Shown here piece by piece: positions 34,793 to 45,974 of a stretch of 64,000 bases of DNA. How positions within the stretch are numbered: position 1 is the stretch's first letter; every line of letters begins with the position of its first letter. A program made the position numbers and the translations under genes. Below the pieces are notes generated by a model. That model saw only the letters and a program-made list of their open reading frames with translations, was not told where the DNA came from and searched no databases. Source of the DNA: Yersinia canariae (GTDB lineage Bacteria > Pseudomonadota > Gammaproteobacteria > Enterobacterales > Enterobacteriaceae); the NCBI RefSeq assembly GCF_009831415.1, contig NZ_CP043727.1:806001-870000 (forward strand), given 5' to 3'.

Positions 34793-36045
34793 TCAAGTCG
34801 ACGGACAGAAAACTGGTAGTAGGTCTTGAGATCGGAACGGCAAAGGTCTCCGCATTGGTAGGGGAAGTTCTGCCCGATGGCATGGTCAATATTATTGGGG
34901 TAGGCAGTTGCCCATCCCGTGGCATGGATAAGGGTGGGGTTAACGATCTTGAATCGGTGGTGAAATGCGTACAGCGCGCTATCGATCAGGCCGAGTTAAT
35001 GGCGGATTGCCAAATTTCATCTGTCTATCTGGCATTATCGGGTAAACATATCAGTTGTCAGAATGAAATAGGGATGGTTCCTATTTCAGAAGAGGAAGTA
35101 ACTCAGGAAGATGTAGAAAACGTAGTGCATACCGCGAAGTCGGTACGTGTGCGTGATGAGCATCGTATCCTGCACGTTATTCCGCAGGAATATGCTATCG
35201 ATTATCAAGAAGGCATCAAAAATCCTGTTGGTCTTTCTGGTGTGCGGATGCAGGCCAAAGTACATCTGATTACCTGCCATAACGATATGGCGAAGAATAT
35301 TGTTAAAGCGGTGGAGCGCTGTGGTCTGAAAGTGGACCAATTGATTTTCGCCGGTTTAGCCGCAAGTTATGCAGTATTGACCGAAGATGAACGCGAGTTG
35401 GGTGTCTGTGTGGTCGACATCGGCGGTGGCACCATGGATATGGCGGTTTATACCGGTGGGGCGCTGCGCCACACCAAAGTAATCCCTTACGCCGGGAATG
35501 TGGTCACCAGTGACATCGCGTATGCCTTCGGAACGCCGCCAACAGACGCGGAAGCGATTAAAGTTCGACACGGCTGTGCGCTCGGGTCGATTGTCAGCAA
35601 GGATGAAAGTGTAGAAGTGCCAAGTGTTGGCGGACGCCCTCCGCGTAGTCTGCAAAGACAGACGCTCGCTGAGGTTATAGAACCACGCTACACCGAGTTG
35701 CTGAATTTAGTTAATGACGAGATTTTACAATTGCAGGAGCAATTACGTCAGCAAGGCGTGAAGCATCATCTGGCAGCCGGTATTGTGCTGACAGGCGGAG
35801 CTGCACAAATTGATGGTCTGGCTGAGTGCGCTCAACGGGTATTTCATGCCCAGGTTCGTATCGGCCAACCGCTCAATATCACCGGGCTGACGGACTATGC
35901 ACAGGAACCTTATTACTCCACTGCTGTTGGGTTGTTGCACTATGGTAAAGAATCTCATCTCAGTGGTGAGTCAGAAGTAGAAAAACGTGCCTCAGTGGGC
36001 AATTGGTTTAAACGTATCAATAGCTGGCTGAGAAAAGAGTTTTAA
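34789..36045 (+). CDS. ftsA: Cell division actin-like protein FtsA
   Basis: A 418-aa actin-fold ATPase that tethers FtsZ to the membrane. ATP-site segments [29 protein letters not shown] and [14 protein letters not shown] are seen, the SHS2 (1C) domain lies in the first third, and the C-terminal amphipathic helix [13 protein letters not shown] is the membrane target. FtsZ promoters in E. coli lie in ftsQ and ftsA; they were not resolved here. Confidence 0.97.
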   Translation: MIKSTDRKLVVGLEIGTAKVSALVGEVLPDGMVNIIGVGSCPSRGMDKGGVNDLESVVKCVQRAIDQAELMADCQISSVYLALSGKHISCQNEIGMVPISEEEVTQEDVENVVHTAKSVRVRDEHRILHVIPQEYAIDYQEGIKNPVGLSGVRMQAKVHLITCHNDMAKNIVKAVERCGLKVDQLIFAGLAASYAVLTEDERELGVCVVDIGGGTMDMAVYTGGALRHTKVIPYAGNVVTSDIAYAFGTPPTDAEAIKVRHGCALGSIVSKDESVEVPSVGGRPPRSLQRQTLAEVIEPRYTELLNLVNDEILQLQEQLRQQGVKHHLAAGIVLTGGAAQIDGLAECAQRVFHAQVRIGQPLNITGLTDYAQEPYYSTAVGLLHYGKESHLSGESEVEKRASVGNWFKRINSWLRKEF

Positions 36046-36117
36046 TGTTTCAACAAAGAGATCATGCTGAACATATTTTTTGATCTCGAAGCGACAGGCA
36101 CAAAACGGAGAGAAACT

Positions 36118-37269
36118 ATGTTTGAACCTATGGAACTAACCAATGACGCGGTGATTAAAGTCATCGGCGTCGGTGGTGGCGGTGGTAATGCCGTCGAACA
36201 CATGGTGCGCGAACGCATCGAAGGTGTTGAATTCTTCGCCGTTAATACAGACGCTCAGGCGCTACGTAAGACGGCTGTTGGCCAAACCATCCAGATTGGT
36301 AGCGGGATTACCAAAGGTTTGGGTGCTGGCGCGAACCCAGAAGTGGGTCGTAATTCAGCAGAAGAAGACCGTGAAGCACTGCGTGCCGCTCTTGATGGCG
36401 CGGACATGGTCTTTATCGCCGCAGGTATGGGCGGTGGTACAGGTACTGGCGCTGCTCCTGTTGTTGCTGAAGTGGCAAAAGAACTGGGTATTCTGACAGT
36501 TGCTGTGGTTACTAAGCCTTTCAATTTCGAAGGCAAGAAGCGCATGGCATTTGCTGAGCAGGGTATTGCTGAACTGTCCAAGCATGTGGACTCACTGATC
36601 ACTATTCCGAACGATAAGTTGTTAAAAGTTCTGGGTCGTGGCATCTCTTTATTGGATGCATTCGGTGCAGCTAATGACGTATTGAAAGGCGCTGTTCAGG
36701 GTATCGCCGAGCTGATTACCCGCCCAGGTCTGATGAACGTCGACTTTGCTGACGTGCGTACTGTGATGTCCGAGATGGGTTATGCCATGATGGGCTCCGG
36801 TGTGGCTTGTGGTGAAGATCGTGCTGAAGAAGCAGCAGAAATGGCGATTTCCAGCCCGTTGCTGGAAGATATCGACCTATCTGGTGCTCGTGGTGTGTTG
36901 GTCAACATCACGGCTGGTTTCGATTTGCGTTTGGATGAATTCGAAACTGTGGGGAATACAATCCGTGCATTTGCGTCTGACAATGCGACCGTTGTTATCG
37001 GGACATCGTTAGATCCAGAAATGAACGACGAACTGCGTGTGACTGTGGTTGCAACCGGTATCGGCATGGATAAACGCCCTGAAATCACGTTGGTTACCAA
37101 CAAGCAGACTCAGCCTGTTATGGACCATCGTTACCAGCAGCATGGCATGTCACCTTTACCTCAGGAAGTTAAGCCTGCGGCTAAAGTGGTCAATGACCCA
37201 ACTGCTCAAACCAATAAAGAGCCCGATTATTTAGATATTCCGGCGTTTTTGCGTAAGCAAGCCGACTAA
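36118..37269 (+). CDS. ftsZ: Cell division GTPase FtsZ
   Basis: A 383-aa tubulin-like GTPase forming the Z ring. The GTP signature [17 protein letters not shown], the T7 loop [11 protein letters not shown], a variable linker, and the conserved tail [14 protein letters not shown] (contacts FtsA and ZipA) are seen. The ATG at 36118 follows CGGAGAG and gives the same length as E. coli FtsZ; an in-frame ATG at 36064 adds 18 residues with no homology. Confidence 0.98.
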   Translation: MFEPMELTNDAVIKVIGVGGGGGNAVEHMVRERIEGVEFFAVNTDAQALRKTAVGQTIQIGSGITKGLGAGANPEVGRNSAEEDREALRAALDGADMVFIAAGMGGGTGTGAAPVVAEVAKELGILTVAVVTKPFNFEGKKRMAFAEQGIAELSKHVDSLITIPNDKLLKVLGRGISLLDAFGAANDVLKGAVQGIAELITRPGLMNVDFADVRTVMSEMGYAMMGSGVACGEDRAEEAAEMAISSPLLEDIDLSGARGVLVNITAGFDLRLDEFETVGNTIRAFASDNATVVIGTSLDPEMNDELRVTVVATGIGMDKRPEITLVTNKQTQPVMDHRYQQHGMSPLPQEVKPAAKVVNDPTAQTNKEPDYLDIPAFLRKQAD

Positions 37270-37330
37270 TTTCTGAAAAAATTGGAATCTCCGCTCTTTG
37301 TGCTAAACTGTCCCGCCGATCTTGTTATAA

Positions 37331-38290
<960 letters not shown>

Positions 38291-38292
38291 AT

Positions 38293-38817
38293 TTATTTAT
38301 CACTTTTGGTTGCGTTGGCACTCTCTCCGGCCAACGCAGCCAATCGTTCCAATATTGTCCTCAGTTTTTCAGGGCTACGGCTCGCTAATCCTCTTAATTC
38401 CTTAGCGCTTTCCAAACTTAGATGACGTAATGGCGGCGATTTCTCAGGATCTTGTGAAGATTTTGCGGCATCTTGCGTTATGTTATGGCCGCGGGCCATT
38501 AACGACGGATTAATCCTGATGTCGATTGAAGACAATGATGGTAGAATTTGCGCTCGTAGCGCAGAGAGTAACGCCGGTTGTTCATAACGCAAGCGCATTA
38601 ACCAACTGGCATTCGCGGTCTCTAGCACTAAAACACTCTGTCGATAGTTAGCGACACGGCACCACGGCTGCAATTGTGAGGGGAGCAATCCTTTTACCGC
38701 ACGGTTAAGTTTTAACAGTGCAGTAGCGCGTTGTTGTACGTTATGCAGCGGTCCGTTTTCTGCTGCAATGGCATCATCGAACAGAACATCTAATAATTGT
38801 GGGCGGCTTTCACGCAT
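38293..38817 (-). CDS. dciA: DciA-family (DUF721) protein
   Basis: A 174-aa protein with the DUF721/DciA pattern in its first two thirds: [17 protein letters not shown], then [19 protein letters not shown] and [16 protein letters not shown]. The C-terminal 60 residues are polar and probably disordered, then helical ([19 protein letters not shown]). DciA loads the replicative helicase in bacteria that lack DnaC; enterobacteria normally use DnaC, so this copy may be a retained relic or have another role. GGAG lies 8 bases before the ATG at 38817. It lies on the strand opposite to lpxC and secM, stop-to-stop with lpxC and start-to-start with secM (28 bases). The gene has no counterpart here in E. 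coli. Confidence 0.72.
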   Translation of the reverse strand: MRESRPQLLDVLFDDAIAAENGPLHNVQQRATALLKLNRAVKGLLPSQLQPWCRVANYRQSVLVLETANASWLMRLRYEQPALLSALRAQILPSLSSIDIRINPSLMARGHNITQDAAKSSQDPEKSPPLRHLSLESAKELRGLASRSPEKLRTILERLAALAGESANATKSDK

Positions 38818-38845
38818 TGACAAGGCTCCGGCGGATTTTAAACTC

Positions 38846-39379
38846 GTGATCGGTATTCTAAATCGTTGGCGACAATTTGGCAGACGTTATTTCTGGCCGC
38901 ATCTCCTTTTGGGGATGGTAGCGGCGAGTCTTGGCGTGCCATCAAACCTGTCTGGCATTCCTGATCAAGCAGCAATACCGAACACATCATCAAGCCAAAG
39001 CCGTCAGAATTACGGTGCGACAAACTTTACTAGTTTGGCATTGCTACATGATATGCATCGTCGCCCTTCATTCAGCGTAGACTACTGGCAACAGCATGCA
39101 CTGCGCACGGTTATTCGTCACCTTTCATTTGCACTGGCACCTCAAGCGGCATATGCACGGGTGCAAGAGGTGGTTGAGACTGATCAGGAAGAACCATTGC
39201 AAATTCAGCAGCTTGCACTGCTGAATACACTAAATGCGTTACTGACCCACGAATTCAAACCACCCGCAATTATTCGCTATACCGAGCAGGTTAAACGACC
39301 TGTTCTTTCGTTACACAAACCGGGGCTCTGGCTTGCACAAGTGCAAGGTATCCGTGCCGGGCCTGCCAATCTAAGCTAA
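38846..39379 (+). CDS. secM: SecM secretion monitor (translation arrest peptide)
   Basis: A 177-aa exported regulator of secA. The signal region [21 protein letters not shown] matches E. coli, YSVDYW-like [20 protein letters not shown] follows, and the arrest end reads [13 protein letters not shown]. Trp and the GIRAGP core keep the E. coli spacing, but the residue at the position of the E. coli arrest phenylalanine (five before Trp) is His. Stalling at the proline opens the secA ribosome site until the nascent chain is pulled by SecA. The GTG start was chosen by the E. coli N-terminus (GIL-RWRQFG). It is divergent from dciA and 77 bases ahead of secA. Confidence 0.92.
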   Translation: MIGILNRWRQFGRRYFWPHLLLGMVAASLGVPSNLSGIPDQAAIPNTSSSQSRQNYGATNFTSLALLHDMHRRPSFSVDYWQQHALRTVIRHLSFALAPQAAYARVQEVVETDQEEPLQIQQLALLNTLNALLTHEFKPPAIIRYTEQVKRPVLSLHKPGLWLAQVQGIRAGPANLS

Positions 39380-39456
39380 TTATTCTCTTGGTTTACCCCA
39401 ATTTTATACAACCTTTGGCCGCCGGTTTGGTGGTCTTGTAAGAGATATTAAGAATC

Positions 39457-42171
39457 ATGCTAATCAAATTATTAACCAAAGTTTTTGGCAGCCGTAACGA
39501 TCGTACACTGCGCCGTATGCGTAAGGTGGTCGAGCTTATCAGCCGCATGGAGCCTGAAGTCGAAAAGCTGACAAATGAAGAGTTACGCGCCAAAACTGAC
39601 GAATTCCGTGAGCGTCTGGCAAATGGTGCAGTGCTGGAAACGTTGATTCCTGAGGCTTTTGCGGTAGTACGCGAGGCCAGTAAACGCGTATTTGGCATGC
39701 GTCACTTCGATGTGCAGCTGCTTGGCGGTATGGTATTGAACGAGCGCTGCATCGCAGAAATGCGTACGGGTGAAGGTAAAACGCTGACTGCAACTCTGCC
39801 AGCTTACCTGAATGCGCTGAGCGGCCGTGGTGTTCACGTGGTTACCGTCAACGACTATTTGGCTCAACGTGACGCCGAAAATAACCGTCCTTTGTTCGAA
39901 TTCCTGGGCTTGAGTGTGGGTATCAATCTGCCGAATATGGCTGCGCCAGCTAAGCGCGCTGCTTATGCTGCTGACATCACCTATGGTACTAACAACGAAT
40001 TCGGTTTTGACTATCTGCGCGATAATATGGCGTTTAGCCCAGAAGAGCGCGTTCAGCGCAAACTGCATTACGCACTGGTGGATGAAGTTGACTCCATCTT
40101 GATCGATGAAGCCCGTACCCCGCTGATTATCTCCGGCCCGGCCGAAGATAGCTCCGAGATGTATATTCGGGTTAATAAGCTGATTCCAAAACTGATTCGT
40201 CAGGAAAAAGAAGACTCGGATACTTTCCAGGGCGAAGGTCACTTCTCCGTGGATGAAAAATCACGTCAGGTGCATTTGACCGAACGCGGTTTGATCAAAA
40301 TTGAGGAAATGCTAGTAGAAGCGGGCATCATGGAAGAGGGGGAGTCTCTGTATTCTCCCGCTAATATCATGTTGATGCACCACGTCACGGCAGCTCTGCG
40401 TGCTCACGTATTGTTCACCCGTGATGTTGACTACATCGTGAAAGACGGTGAAGTTATCATCGTTGATGAACATACCGGGCGTACCATGCAAGGTCGCCGT
40501 TGGTCAGATGGTTTGCATCAGGCGGTTGAAGCGAAAGAAGGCGTAGAAATTCAGAACGAAAACCAGACGCTGGCTTCAATTACTTTCCAGAACTACTTCC
40601 GTCTCTATGAGAAACTGGCCGGTATGACCGGTACAGCGGATACTGAAGCATTCGAATTCAGCTCCATTTACAAGCTCGATACCATTGTTGTTCCAACCAA
40701 CCGCCCAATGATCCGTAAGGATCTGGCTGATTTGGTCTACATGACCGAACAGGAAAAAATTGGCGCGATTATCGAAGATATCCGTGAGCGTACTGCGAAC
40801 GGCCAGCCAGTATTGGTGGGGACTATCTCGATTGAGAAATCAGAAGTGGTCTCTGCTGAATTAACGAAAGCAGGTATTGAACACAAGGTTCTGAACGCCA
40901 AGTTCCACGCCATGGAAGCTGAAATCGTTTCTCAAGCGGGTCAACCAAGTGCGGTAACCATTGCGACCAACATGGCCGGCCGTGGTACCGATATTGTGTT
41001 GGGCGGCAGCTGGCAGAGTGAAATTGCCTTGTTGGAAGACCCAACTGAAGACCAAATTGCGGCAATTAAAGCAGCATGGCAGATTCGCCATGACGCAGTG
41101 CTGGCCTCCGGTGGTTTGCATATTATTGGTACTGAGCGCCATGAGTCACGCCGTATCGATAACCAGCTGCGTGGTCGTGCAGGTCGTCAAGGTGATGCCG
41201 GTTCTTCACGCTTCTACCTGTCAATGGAAGATGCCTTGATGCGCATTTTTGCCTCTGACCGTGTGTCTGGCATGATGCGCAAGTTAGGTATGAAGCCGGG
41301 TGAAGCGATTGAGCACCCATGGGTGACTAAAGCTATCGCCAACGCGCAACGTAAAGTTGAAAGCCGTAACTTCGATATTCGTAAGCAATTACTTGAATAT
41401 GATGATGTCGCCAGCGACCAGCGCCGGGCTATCTACAGCCAGCGTAATGAGTTGTTGGATGTGGCTGATGTTAGCGAAACCATCAATAGCATCCGTGAAG
41501 ATGTCTTCAAAACGGTTATCGATAGCTACATTCCAACCCAATCTCTGGAAGAAATGTGGGATGTCGAAGGTTTGGAACAGCGTCTGAAAAATGATTTCGA
41601 CTTGGACATGCCAATTGCTCAATGGTTAGAAGATGAGCCGCAACTGCACGAAGAAACTTTACGCGAACGGATTCTTCAACTGGCCATTGCCGATTATCAT
41701 CGTAAAGAAGAAGTGGTTGGCTTTGATATGATGCGTAACTTCGAAAAAGGTGTGATGTTACAAACACTTGATTCGTTGTGGAAAGAGCATTTGGCGGCAA
41801 TGGATTATTTGCGTCAGGGTATCCATTTACGTGGCTATGCGCAAAAAGATCCTAAACAGGAATATAAACGTGAATCCTTCACAATGTTCGCATCCATGCT
41901 GGAATCGCTGAAATATGAAGTGATCAGTGTACTGAGCAAAGTACAAGTACGGATGCCTGAAGAAGTTGAAGCATTGGAAGTACAGCGTCGCGAAGAAGCA
42001 GAACGTTTGGCTAAACAGCAACAACTCAGCCACGAATCTGATAACAGCGCACTGATGTCACAAGATGAAGTCAATGTTGCCGCTAGCCTTGAGCGCAAAG
42101 TCGGCCGTAACGATCCGTGTCCATGTGGTTCTGGTAAGAAATATAAGCAGTGCCACGGTCGCCTACAGTAA
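39457..42171 (+). CDS. secA: Preprotein translocase ATPase SecA
   Basis: A 904-aa motor of the Sec export pathway. Walker [18 protein letters not shown], the DEAD-like [15 protein letters not shown], the helicase motif [19 protein letters not shown], and the C-terminal zinc finger [14 protein letters not shown] are seen, with a polar linker before the zinc finger. It is under SecM control from the upstream gene. A good terminator follows, and the first IS copy is inserted directly after that. Confidence 0.98.
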   Translation: MLIKLLTKVFGSRNDRTLRRMRKVVELISRMEPEVEKLTNEELRAKTDEFRERLANGAVLETLIPEAFAVVREASKRVFGMRHFDVQLLGGMVLNERCIAEMRTGEGKTLTATLPAYLNALSGRGVHVVTVNDYLAQRDAENNRPLFEFLGLSVGINLPNMAAPAKRAAYAADITYGTNNEFGFDYLRDNMAFSPEERVQRKLHYALVDEVDSILIDEARTPLIISGPAEDSSEMYIRVNKLIPKLIRQEKEDSDTFQGEGHFSVDEKSRQVHLTERGLIKIEEMLVEAGIMEEGESLYSPANIMLMHHVTAALRAHVLFTRDVDYIVKDGEVIIVDEHTGRTMQGRRWSDGLHQAVEAKEGVEIQNENQTLASITFQNYFRLYEKLAGMTGTADTEAFEFSSIYKLDTIVVPTNRPMIRKDLADLVYMTEQEKIGAIIEDIRERTANGQPVLVGTISIEKSEVVSAELTKAGIEHKVLNAKFHAMEAEIVSQAGQPSAVTIATNMAGRGTDIVLGGSWQSEIALLEDPTEDQIAAIKAAWQIRHDAVLASGGLHIIGTERHESRRIDNQLRGRAGRQGDAGSSRFYLSMEDALMRIFASDRVSGMMRKLGMKPGEAIEHPWVTKAIANAQRKVESRNFDIRKQLLEYDDVASDQRRAIYSQRNELLDVADVSETINSIREDVFKTVIDSYIPTQSLEEMWDVEGLEQRLKNDFDLDMPIAQWLEDEPQLHEETLRERILQLAIADYHRKEEVVGFDMMRNFEKGVMLQTLDSLWKEHLAAMDYLRQGIHLRGYAQKDPKQEYKRESFTMFASMLESLKYEVISVLSKVQVRMPEEVEALEVQRREEAERLAKQQQLSHESDNSALMSQDEVNVAASLERKVGRNDPCPCGSGKKYKQCHGRLQ

Positions 42172-42202
42172 TATTTTAGGCAGCGGTTAATACTGATAAT
42201 GA

Positions 42203-42230
42203 GGGCGGCTTAAAAACCGCCCTTTATTTT
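42203..42230 (+). terminator. secA terminator
   Basis: GGGCGG (42203-42208) and CCGCCC (42217-42222) with an 8-base loop, followed by TTTATTTT. The first IS copy begins 6 bases after it. Confidence 0.88.
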
Positions 42231-42289
42231 GACCTTGACCCGTCCTAAATAGCGTTGACACATTTAACTCGTGTACTGAGGAAAATGTG

Positions 42290-42688
42290 ATGAACCAATA
42301 TGTTAAACGCACCCAACGTGATTATTCTCTATCCTTTAAAGTGGCCGTTGTCGAACAGGTCGAAAAAGGTGAAATGACTTGTCGTCAGGCCACTGAACGT
42401 TATGGTATCCAGGGAAATGCCACCGTGATCAACTGGTTACGCAAATACGGTCAACTCGACTGGCTTTCCCCCTCTCCTGCAAGAAAGTGCGGAGCCAACA
42501 TGCCAAAAATACCGCTTACTCCCGAACAGCGGATTAAAGAACTCGAACAGCAACTCGCTGAATCTGAAGTCAAAGCTCAGTTTTTTGAAGCCGTCGTGAA
42601 AGTGATGAATAACGATTTCGGAGCCACGCTGACAAAAAAGCAGTTGGCCGTCTTATCACGCAAACACAAACGCCGGGACTCACAATAA
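42290..42688 (+). CDS. IS3-family OrfA, copy 1
   Basis: A 132-aa DNA-binding protein with an N-terminal helix-turn-helix (FKVAVVEQVEKGEMTCRQAT then YGIQGNATVINWLRKYG) that recognises the IS ends, and a C-terminal leucine-zipper-like coiled coil (RIKELEQQLAESEVKAQFFE). An A6G slippery heptamer lies at 42634-42640 in the reading frame A-AAA-AAG. A -1 slip there continues into the orfB frame and makes the OrfAB transposase; OrfA alone acts as inhibitor in this family. The ATG was preferred over the GTG one codon earlier. Confidence 0.9.
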   Translation: MNQYVKRTQRDYSLSFKVAVVEQVEKGEMTCRQATERYGIQGNATVINWLRKYGQLDWLSPSPARKCGANMPKIPLTPEQRIKELEQQLAESEVKAQFFEAVVKVMNNDFGATLTKKQLAVLSRKHKRRDSQ

Positions 42689-42705
42689 CGCGTGTTTGCC
42701 AGCTC

Positions 42706-43503
42706 ATGGGGATTAGCCGGCAGGCGTGGCATCAATCCTTGCAGCGCGAAAGCGGGAAAGAAAAGCAGGCACAGCGCGTCGTTGAGCAGGTGACGGCCAT
42801 CCGGCTACACCAGCCGCGACAGGGCACGCGTAAACTGCATTATTTGTTGCGGAAACGGCCAGAACCGGCATTGCATGTGGGTCGGGACCGCCTCTTTGAG
42901 ATACTGCGTTGCTCGCGGTTACTGGTTATGCCAAAACGGGCGTATCACAAAACGACGAATAGCCATCATCGCTTTTACCGTCACCCTAACTTACTGAAGT
43001 CAGGAGAAAATCAGGTCATTGCCCTCCGGCCAGAACAGGTGTGGGTGGCGGATATCACCTACCTTCCTCTGCGCACCGGGACGGCATACGTCAGTCTGGT
43101 CACGGATGCTTGGTCGAGAAAAATCGTGGCATATCATGTGCATGAAAGCCTGCATACCTGCCATGTGGCCAGAGCGCTCAAAATGGCGCTGACAGGCAGG
43201 TGCAGCACACACCCGCTGGTACATCACTCAGACCGGGGTATCCAGTATTGCTCGAAGGAATATCAGGCGTTACACCAACGCCATGACATCATCTGCTCGA
43301 TGACGGACGGGTATGACTGCTATCAAAATGCGCTGGCAGAACGGGTCAATGGGATATTAAAAATGGAATATCTGGTTGTTAAACCAGAAGATATCGCGCA
43401 GGCAAGAAAAATGGTCAGGGAGTCGGTGGAGATTTACAACACACGTCGGCCACATCTGTCGCTACAATACAAAACGCCCGATGAAGTTCACCGGGCGTTA
43501 TAA
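42706..43503 (+). CDS. IS3-family OrfB, transposase catalytic part, copy 1
   Basis: A 265-aa segment carrying the DDE integrase core: VWVADITYLPL (first Asp), HHSDRGIQYCS (second Asp) and NALAERVNGILK (Glu). The upstream helix LMGISRQAWHQ is the typical OrfB start. The frame is open upstream of the ATG to the slippery site, giving ITRVCQLMGISRQ, so the working product is most likely OrfAB by -1 frameshifting rather than OrfB from its own start. No stop or deletion is seen. Confidence 0.92.
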   Translation: MGISRQAWHQSLQRESGKEKQAQRVVEQVTAIRLHQPRQGTRKLHYLLRKRPEPALHVGRDRLFEILRCSRLLVMPKRAYHKTTNSHHRFYRHPNLLKSGENQVIALRPEQVWVADITYLPLRTGTAYVSLVTDAWSRKIVAYHVHESLHTCHVARALKMALTGRCSTHPLVHHSDRGIQYCSKEYQALHQRHDIICSMTDGYDCYQNALAERVNGILKMEYLVVKPEDIAQARKMVRESVEIYNTRRPHLSLQYKTPDEVHRAL

Positions 43504-43618
43504 GGCTGAAAAGTGTCAACCTATAGCAGGACTAGTCACCTTTTTTGTCCCTCTATTTTAGGACAGATAAAAAAAGGTACTCAAACCTGCATTTATGCCC
43601 TGATCAGGAGAGAAAGAA

Positions 43619-44005
43619 TTGAAACACTTACAAATTGCGGTAGGGATTATCCGCAACTCCCAGCAGGAGATTTTTATTACCCGACGCGCTGCCGATTCTC
43701 ATATGGCCGGATTTTGGGAGTTCCCTGGCGGTAAGGTTGAGCAGGGCGAAACACCAGAAATCGCATTAAAACGTGAGCTGTTGGAAGAGACTGGAATTGT
43801 AGTGAGAGGGGCAGTTTTACTCAAAGTGCTGGAGCACACTTTTACTGATCGTATTGTGACATTAAGTTTCTATATGGTTGAAGCATGGGATGGCGAACCC
43901 TTTGGCCGCGAGGGACAGCCAATGCGCTGGGTGAAGCAATCTGAGTTGCTGGCTGAAGAGTTCCCGCCAGCAAATACGGCCATTATTGAGTTACTCACAG
44001 CCTAG
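43619..44005 (+). CDS. mutT: 8-oxo-dGTP diphosphatase MutT
   Basis: A 128-aa Nudix hydrolase that removes 8-oxo-dGTP from the nucleotide pool and prevents A:T to C:G mutations. The full Nudix box GGKVEQGETPEIALKRELLE continuing to ETG is present. The start is TTG at 43619, supported by AGGAG 8 bases upstream and by the N-terminus KHLQIAVGIIRN. In E. coli mutT follows secA directly; here IS copy 1 lies between them, 80 bases before the start, so any transcription from secA is probably broken and a new promoter is needed. Confidence 0.95.
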   Translation: MKHLQIAVGIIRNSQQEIFITRRAADSHMAGFWEFPGGKVEQGETPEIALKRELLEETGIVVRGAVLLKVLEHTFTDRIVTLSFYMVEAWDGEPFGREGQPMRWVKQSELLAEEFPPANTAIIELLTA

Positions 44006-44022
44006 TCCTCTTGGCCTGCTAA

Positions 44023-44050
44023 AATGGAGCAAAATGGCGTTTGCTCCATT
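44023..44050. terminator. Hairpin between convergent mutT and yacG
   Basis: AATGGAGCAAA and TTTGCTCCATT form a perfect 11-bp stem with loop ATGGCG. It lies between the two converging genes and could act in both directions; T-runs are short. Confidence 0.6.
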
Positions 44051-44067
44051 GCGTCAGACTGAGATTA

Positions 44068-44274
44068 TCAATGTTGGAGAGGGTCTTCCTCACTCCACTC
44101 ATCACTGTCCGATAGCTCGCCATTACTGGAAATGCGTTTTTCTTCGTCGGCCCACTCACCTAAATCAATAAGTTGGCAACGCTTGCAGCAGAATGGGCGA
44201 TAGGGGCTTTGTTCTCCCCAGATAACAACTTTCCCGCAAGTGGGGCAGTTAACCTCGATTTCTTCTAAGTCCAT
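44068..44274 (-). CDS. yacG: DNA gyrase inhibitor YacG
   Basis: A 68-aa zinc protein with four cysteines in CPTCGK and FCCKRC, followed by [14 protein letters not shown] and an acidic tail. The family binds GyrB and inhibits gyrase. The ATG at 44274 is supported by AGGAG 5 bases upstream and gives the E. coli-like length; an earlier in-frame ATG has none. It is last in coaE-zapD-yacG, as in E. coli. Confidence 0.94.
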   Translation of the reverse strand: MDLEEIEVNCPTCGKVVIWGEQSPYRPFCCKRCQLIDLGEWADEEKRISSNGELSDSDEWSEEDPLQH

Positions 44275-44307
44275 GTTCTCTCCTAAAAACATCTAAAACC
44301 CACAAAC

Positions 44308-45060
44308 TCAGCAGCAGGCTAATTCAAATGACAAACGGGCTGGCACAGTACCATTTTCACTGTCGAGTGGTAAGAAGCGAATAGCATATCGGGTCTTATG
44401 ACCGGAAATCTGTGGATACAACTGCGGGTCTAGTGGCAAACGTAACCTCAGTAAATCAGCCCCTTCTGCGTTGTCTTGAAAGAAACCATTTAAGCTGATT
44501 TGTGGCCGTAGCGGGCCAGATTGACGAATCAGATCCAGAATAATGGTCAACGACTGATTGAGCGGGGTCAAGCTCTCCAGCAATTTGGCAATGTGTTGGT
44601 TGCGTTGTTCTGGGGGCAGGTGCAGCCAGGTGTGTAGAGTGGGTAAATCGAAACTACAGCAGCCGCCAGGGATACTCAGGCGCTGGCGAACAACACTGAT
44701 TAAGCGGTCTTCTTTCAATGACTGCCCGATTCGGGGCGCAGACATTAATACTGAGGCTCGGCTTTTTAATTGGCTGCGTAAGGAGTCAACCCGTGACATA
44801 TCAACGCCGGGTATATCCGCCCATTGCTGCAATTTTTGTTGTTGGCGCTCTAATTCTTTAAGTAAATCAGTGCGCACTTCACCGCGCTCAAGGACATCAA
44901 TTAAATCAGAAGCGGTACGGAAAAACGTTAATGCACTGGCAATATTATCTAACGTACGTTGGCTTTCTAATTGTTGTAATAAAAACTCCATTCTCAGCCA
45001 GGTACGCATTTTTTCATTGAGCGGATGTTCAAAAAGTATTGTTGAGGTGAGGTCACTCAT
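44308..45060 (-). CDS. zapD: Z-ring associated protein ZapD
   Basis: A 250-aa cytoplasmic protein (formerly YacF) that bundles FtsZ filaments by binding the FtsZ tail, itself encoded 8 kb away in this window. [20 protein letters not shown] opens the helical domain, and [18 protein letters not shown] lies in the beta domain. Overlaps the end of coaE by four bases (ATGA). Confidence 0.95.
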   Translation of the reverse strand: MSDLTSTILFEHPLNEKMRTWLRMEFLLQQLESQRTLDNIASALTFFRTASDLIDVLERGEVRTDLLKELERQQQKLQQWADIPGVDMSRVDSLRSQLKSRASVLMSAPRIGQSLKEDRLISVVRQRLSIPGGCCSFDLPTLHTWLHLPPEQRNQHIAKLLESLTPLNQSLTIILDLIRQSGPLRPQISLNGFFQDNAEGADLLRLRLPLDPQLYPQISGHKTRYAIRFLPLDSENGTVPARLSFELACC

Positions 45061-45677
45061 CGATGTAGATCCTGTTGGGCCGCAATTGCCAATTTTAAAT
45101 ACTGTTGGTGTAATGAAGCAACTTGCGGGGCGATAACTATGGGATCGCCGCTATTGTCAATAATGTCATCAGCACTGGCTAGCCGCTGTTGTCGCGAAAC
45201 CTGTGAAGCTAAAATATGTTCTGCCTGCTGGCGGGTAATACCATCTCTCGCCATGGTTCTGGCGAGTTGTATTTCAGGTGCAACATCTACCACTAACACA
45301 CGATTGGCCCGGTGATGTAAACCATTTTCAACCAATAAGGGGACAACCCAAAGTACATATAGCGCATTAATACTCGCGAGTTGACGTTGAGTTTCCTGTT
45401 GAATCAGTGGATGTAACAATGAATTTAACCATGCTTTTTCCTGCGGCTCACTGAAAATTTTTGCGCGTAATGCTGCACGGTTCAATGTGCCATCTGTATG
45501 CAAAATAGTTTCACCGTAGCGGGAGGCAATATTGGCTAGCGCCGGCATACCAGGTTCGACCACTTGGCGGGCAATAATATCAGCATCAACAAGGGGGACT
45601 CCGAGGTTGGCGAATGCATCCGCGACAGTACTTTTGCCACTGCCGATTCCACCCGTGAGGGCCACAATATAGCTCAT
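45057..45677 (-). CDS. coaE: Dephospho-CoA kinase
   Basis: A 206-aa kinase for the last step of coenzyme A synthesis. The P-loop [31 protein letters not shown] and the lid region [20 protein letters not shown] are seen. It is essential in enterobacteria and heads coaE-zapD-yacG. Upstream, 45678-45974 contains no gene and should hold promoters for coaE and the divergent guaC. Confidence 0.96.
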   Translation of the reverse strand: MSYIVALTGGIGSGKSTVADAFANLGVPLVDADIIARQVVEPGMPALANIASRYGETILHTDGTLNRAALRAKIFSEPQEKAWLNSLLHPLIQQETQRQLASINALYVLWVVPLLVENGLHHRANRVLVVDVAPEIQLARTMARDGITRQQAEHILASQVSRQQRLASADDIIDNSGDPIVIAPQVASLHQQYLKLAIAAQQDLHR

Positions 45678-45974
45678 TGCCTAGCCTAGCCTTGCATGCA
45701 GTTAGTGAGTGGCAGAATTGTATCTGAAAGCAGGTGAGAAGGCATAGCAAGGTGTGCATTCTGTTTGAGCTAGATAGAGAAATAAGTGAAGTGGGTCAGT
45801 AATAAAAGGGGGGTTAGCACTTTTCAGGTAATTTGTGGGATTGTAGCGCAAATAAAGGTGGATTCGCAGTCTTGCCGAAGAATTATTCATGCGTATGATA
45901 GCTTCACTGGGATGGCGTGATTTACGCCCGATCAATTTTGCGATCTATCGCCACTAACCAGGAAATAATAAGCC

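Larger units (their letters stand above)
42236..43538 (+). mobile_element. IS3-family insertion sequence, copy 1 (1303 bp)
   Basis: The ends are imperfect inverted repeats: left TGACCCGTCCT...GTTGACACATTT, right (complement) TGACTAGTCCT...GTTGACACTTTT. A 3-bp direct repeat CCT flanks it (42233-42235 and 43539-43541), the usual IS3-family target duplication. Inside are overlapping orfA and orfB joined by a frameshift signal, with no internal stop, so the copy looks active. The second copy at 47122-48424 has the same length and orientation and is closely similar but not identical. I could not assign an ISfinder name. Confidence 0.95.

Noticed and set aside
39384..39445. Helix hiding the secA ribosome site (TCTCTT with AAGAGA)
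   Set aside because: Only 6 bp could be drawn by eye over 50 bases; plausible for SecM control but not strong enough to annotate.
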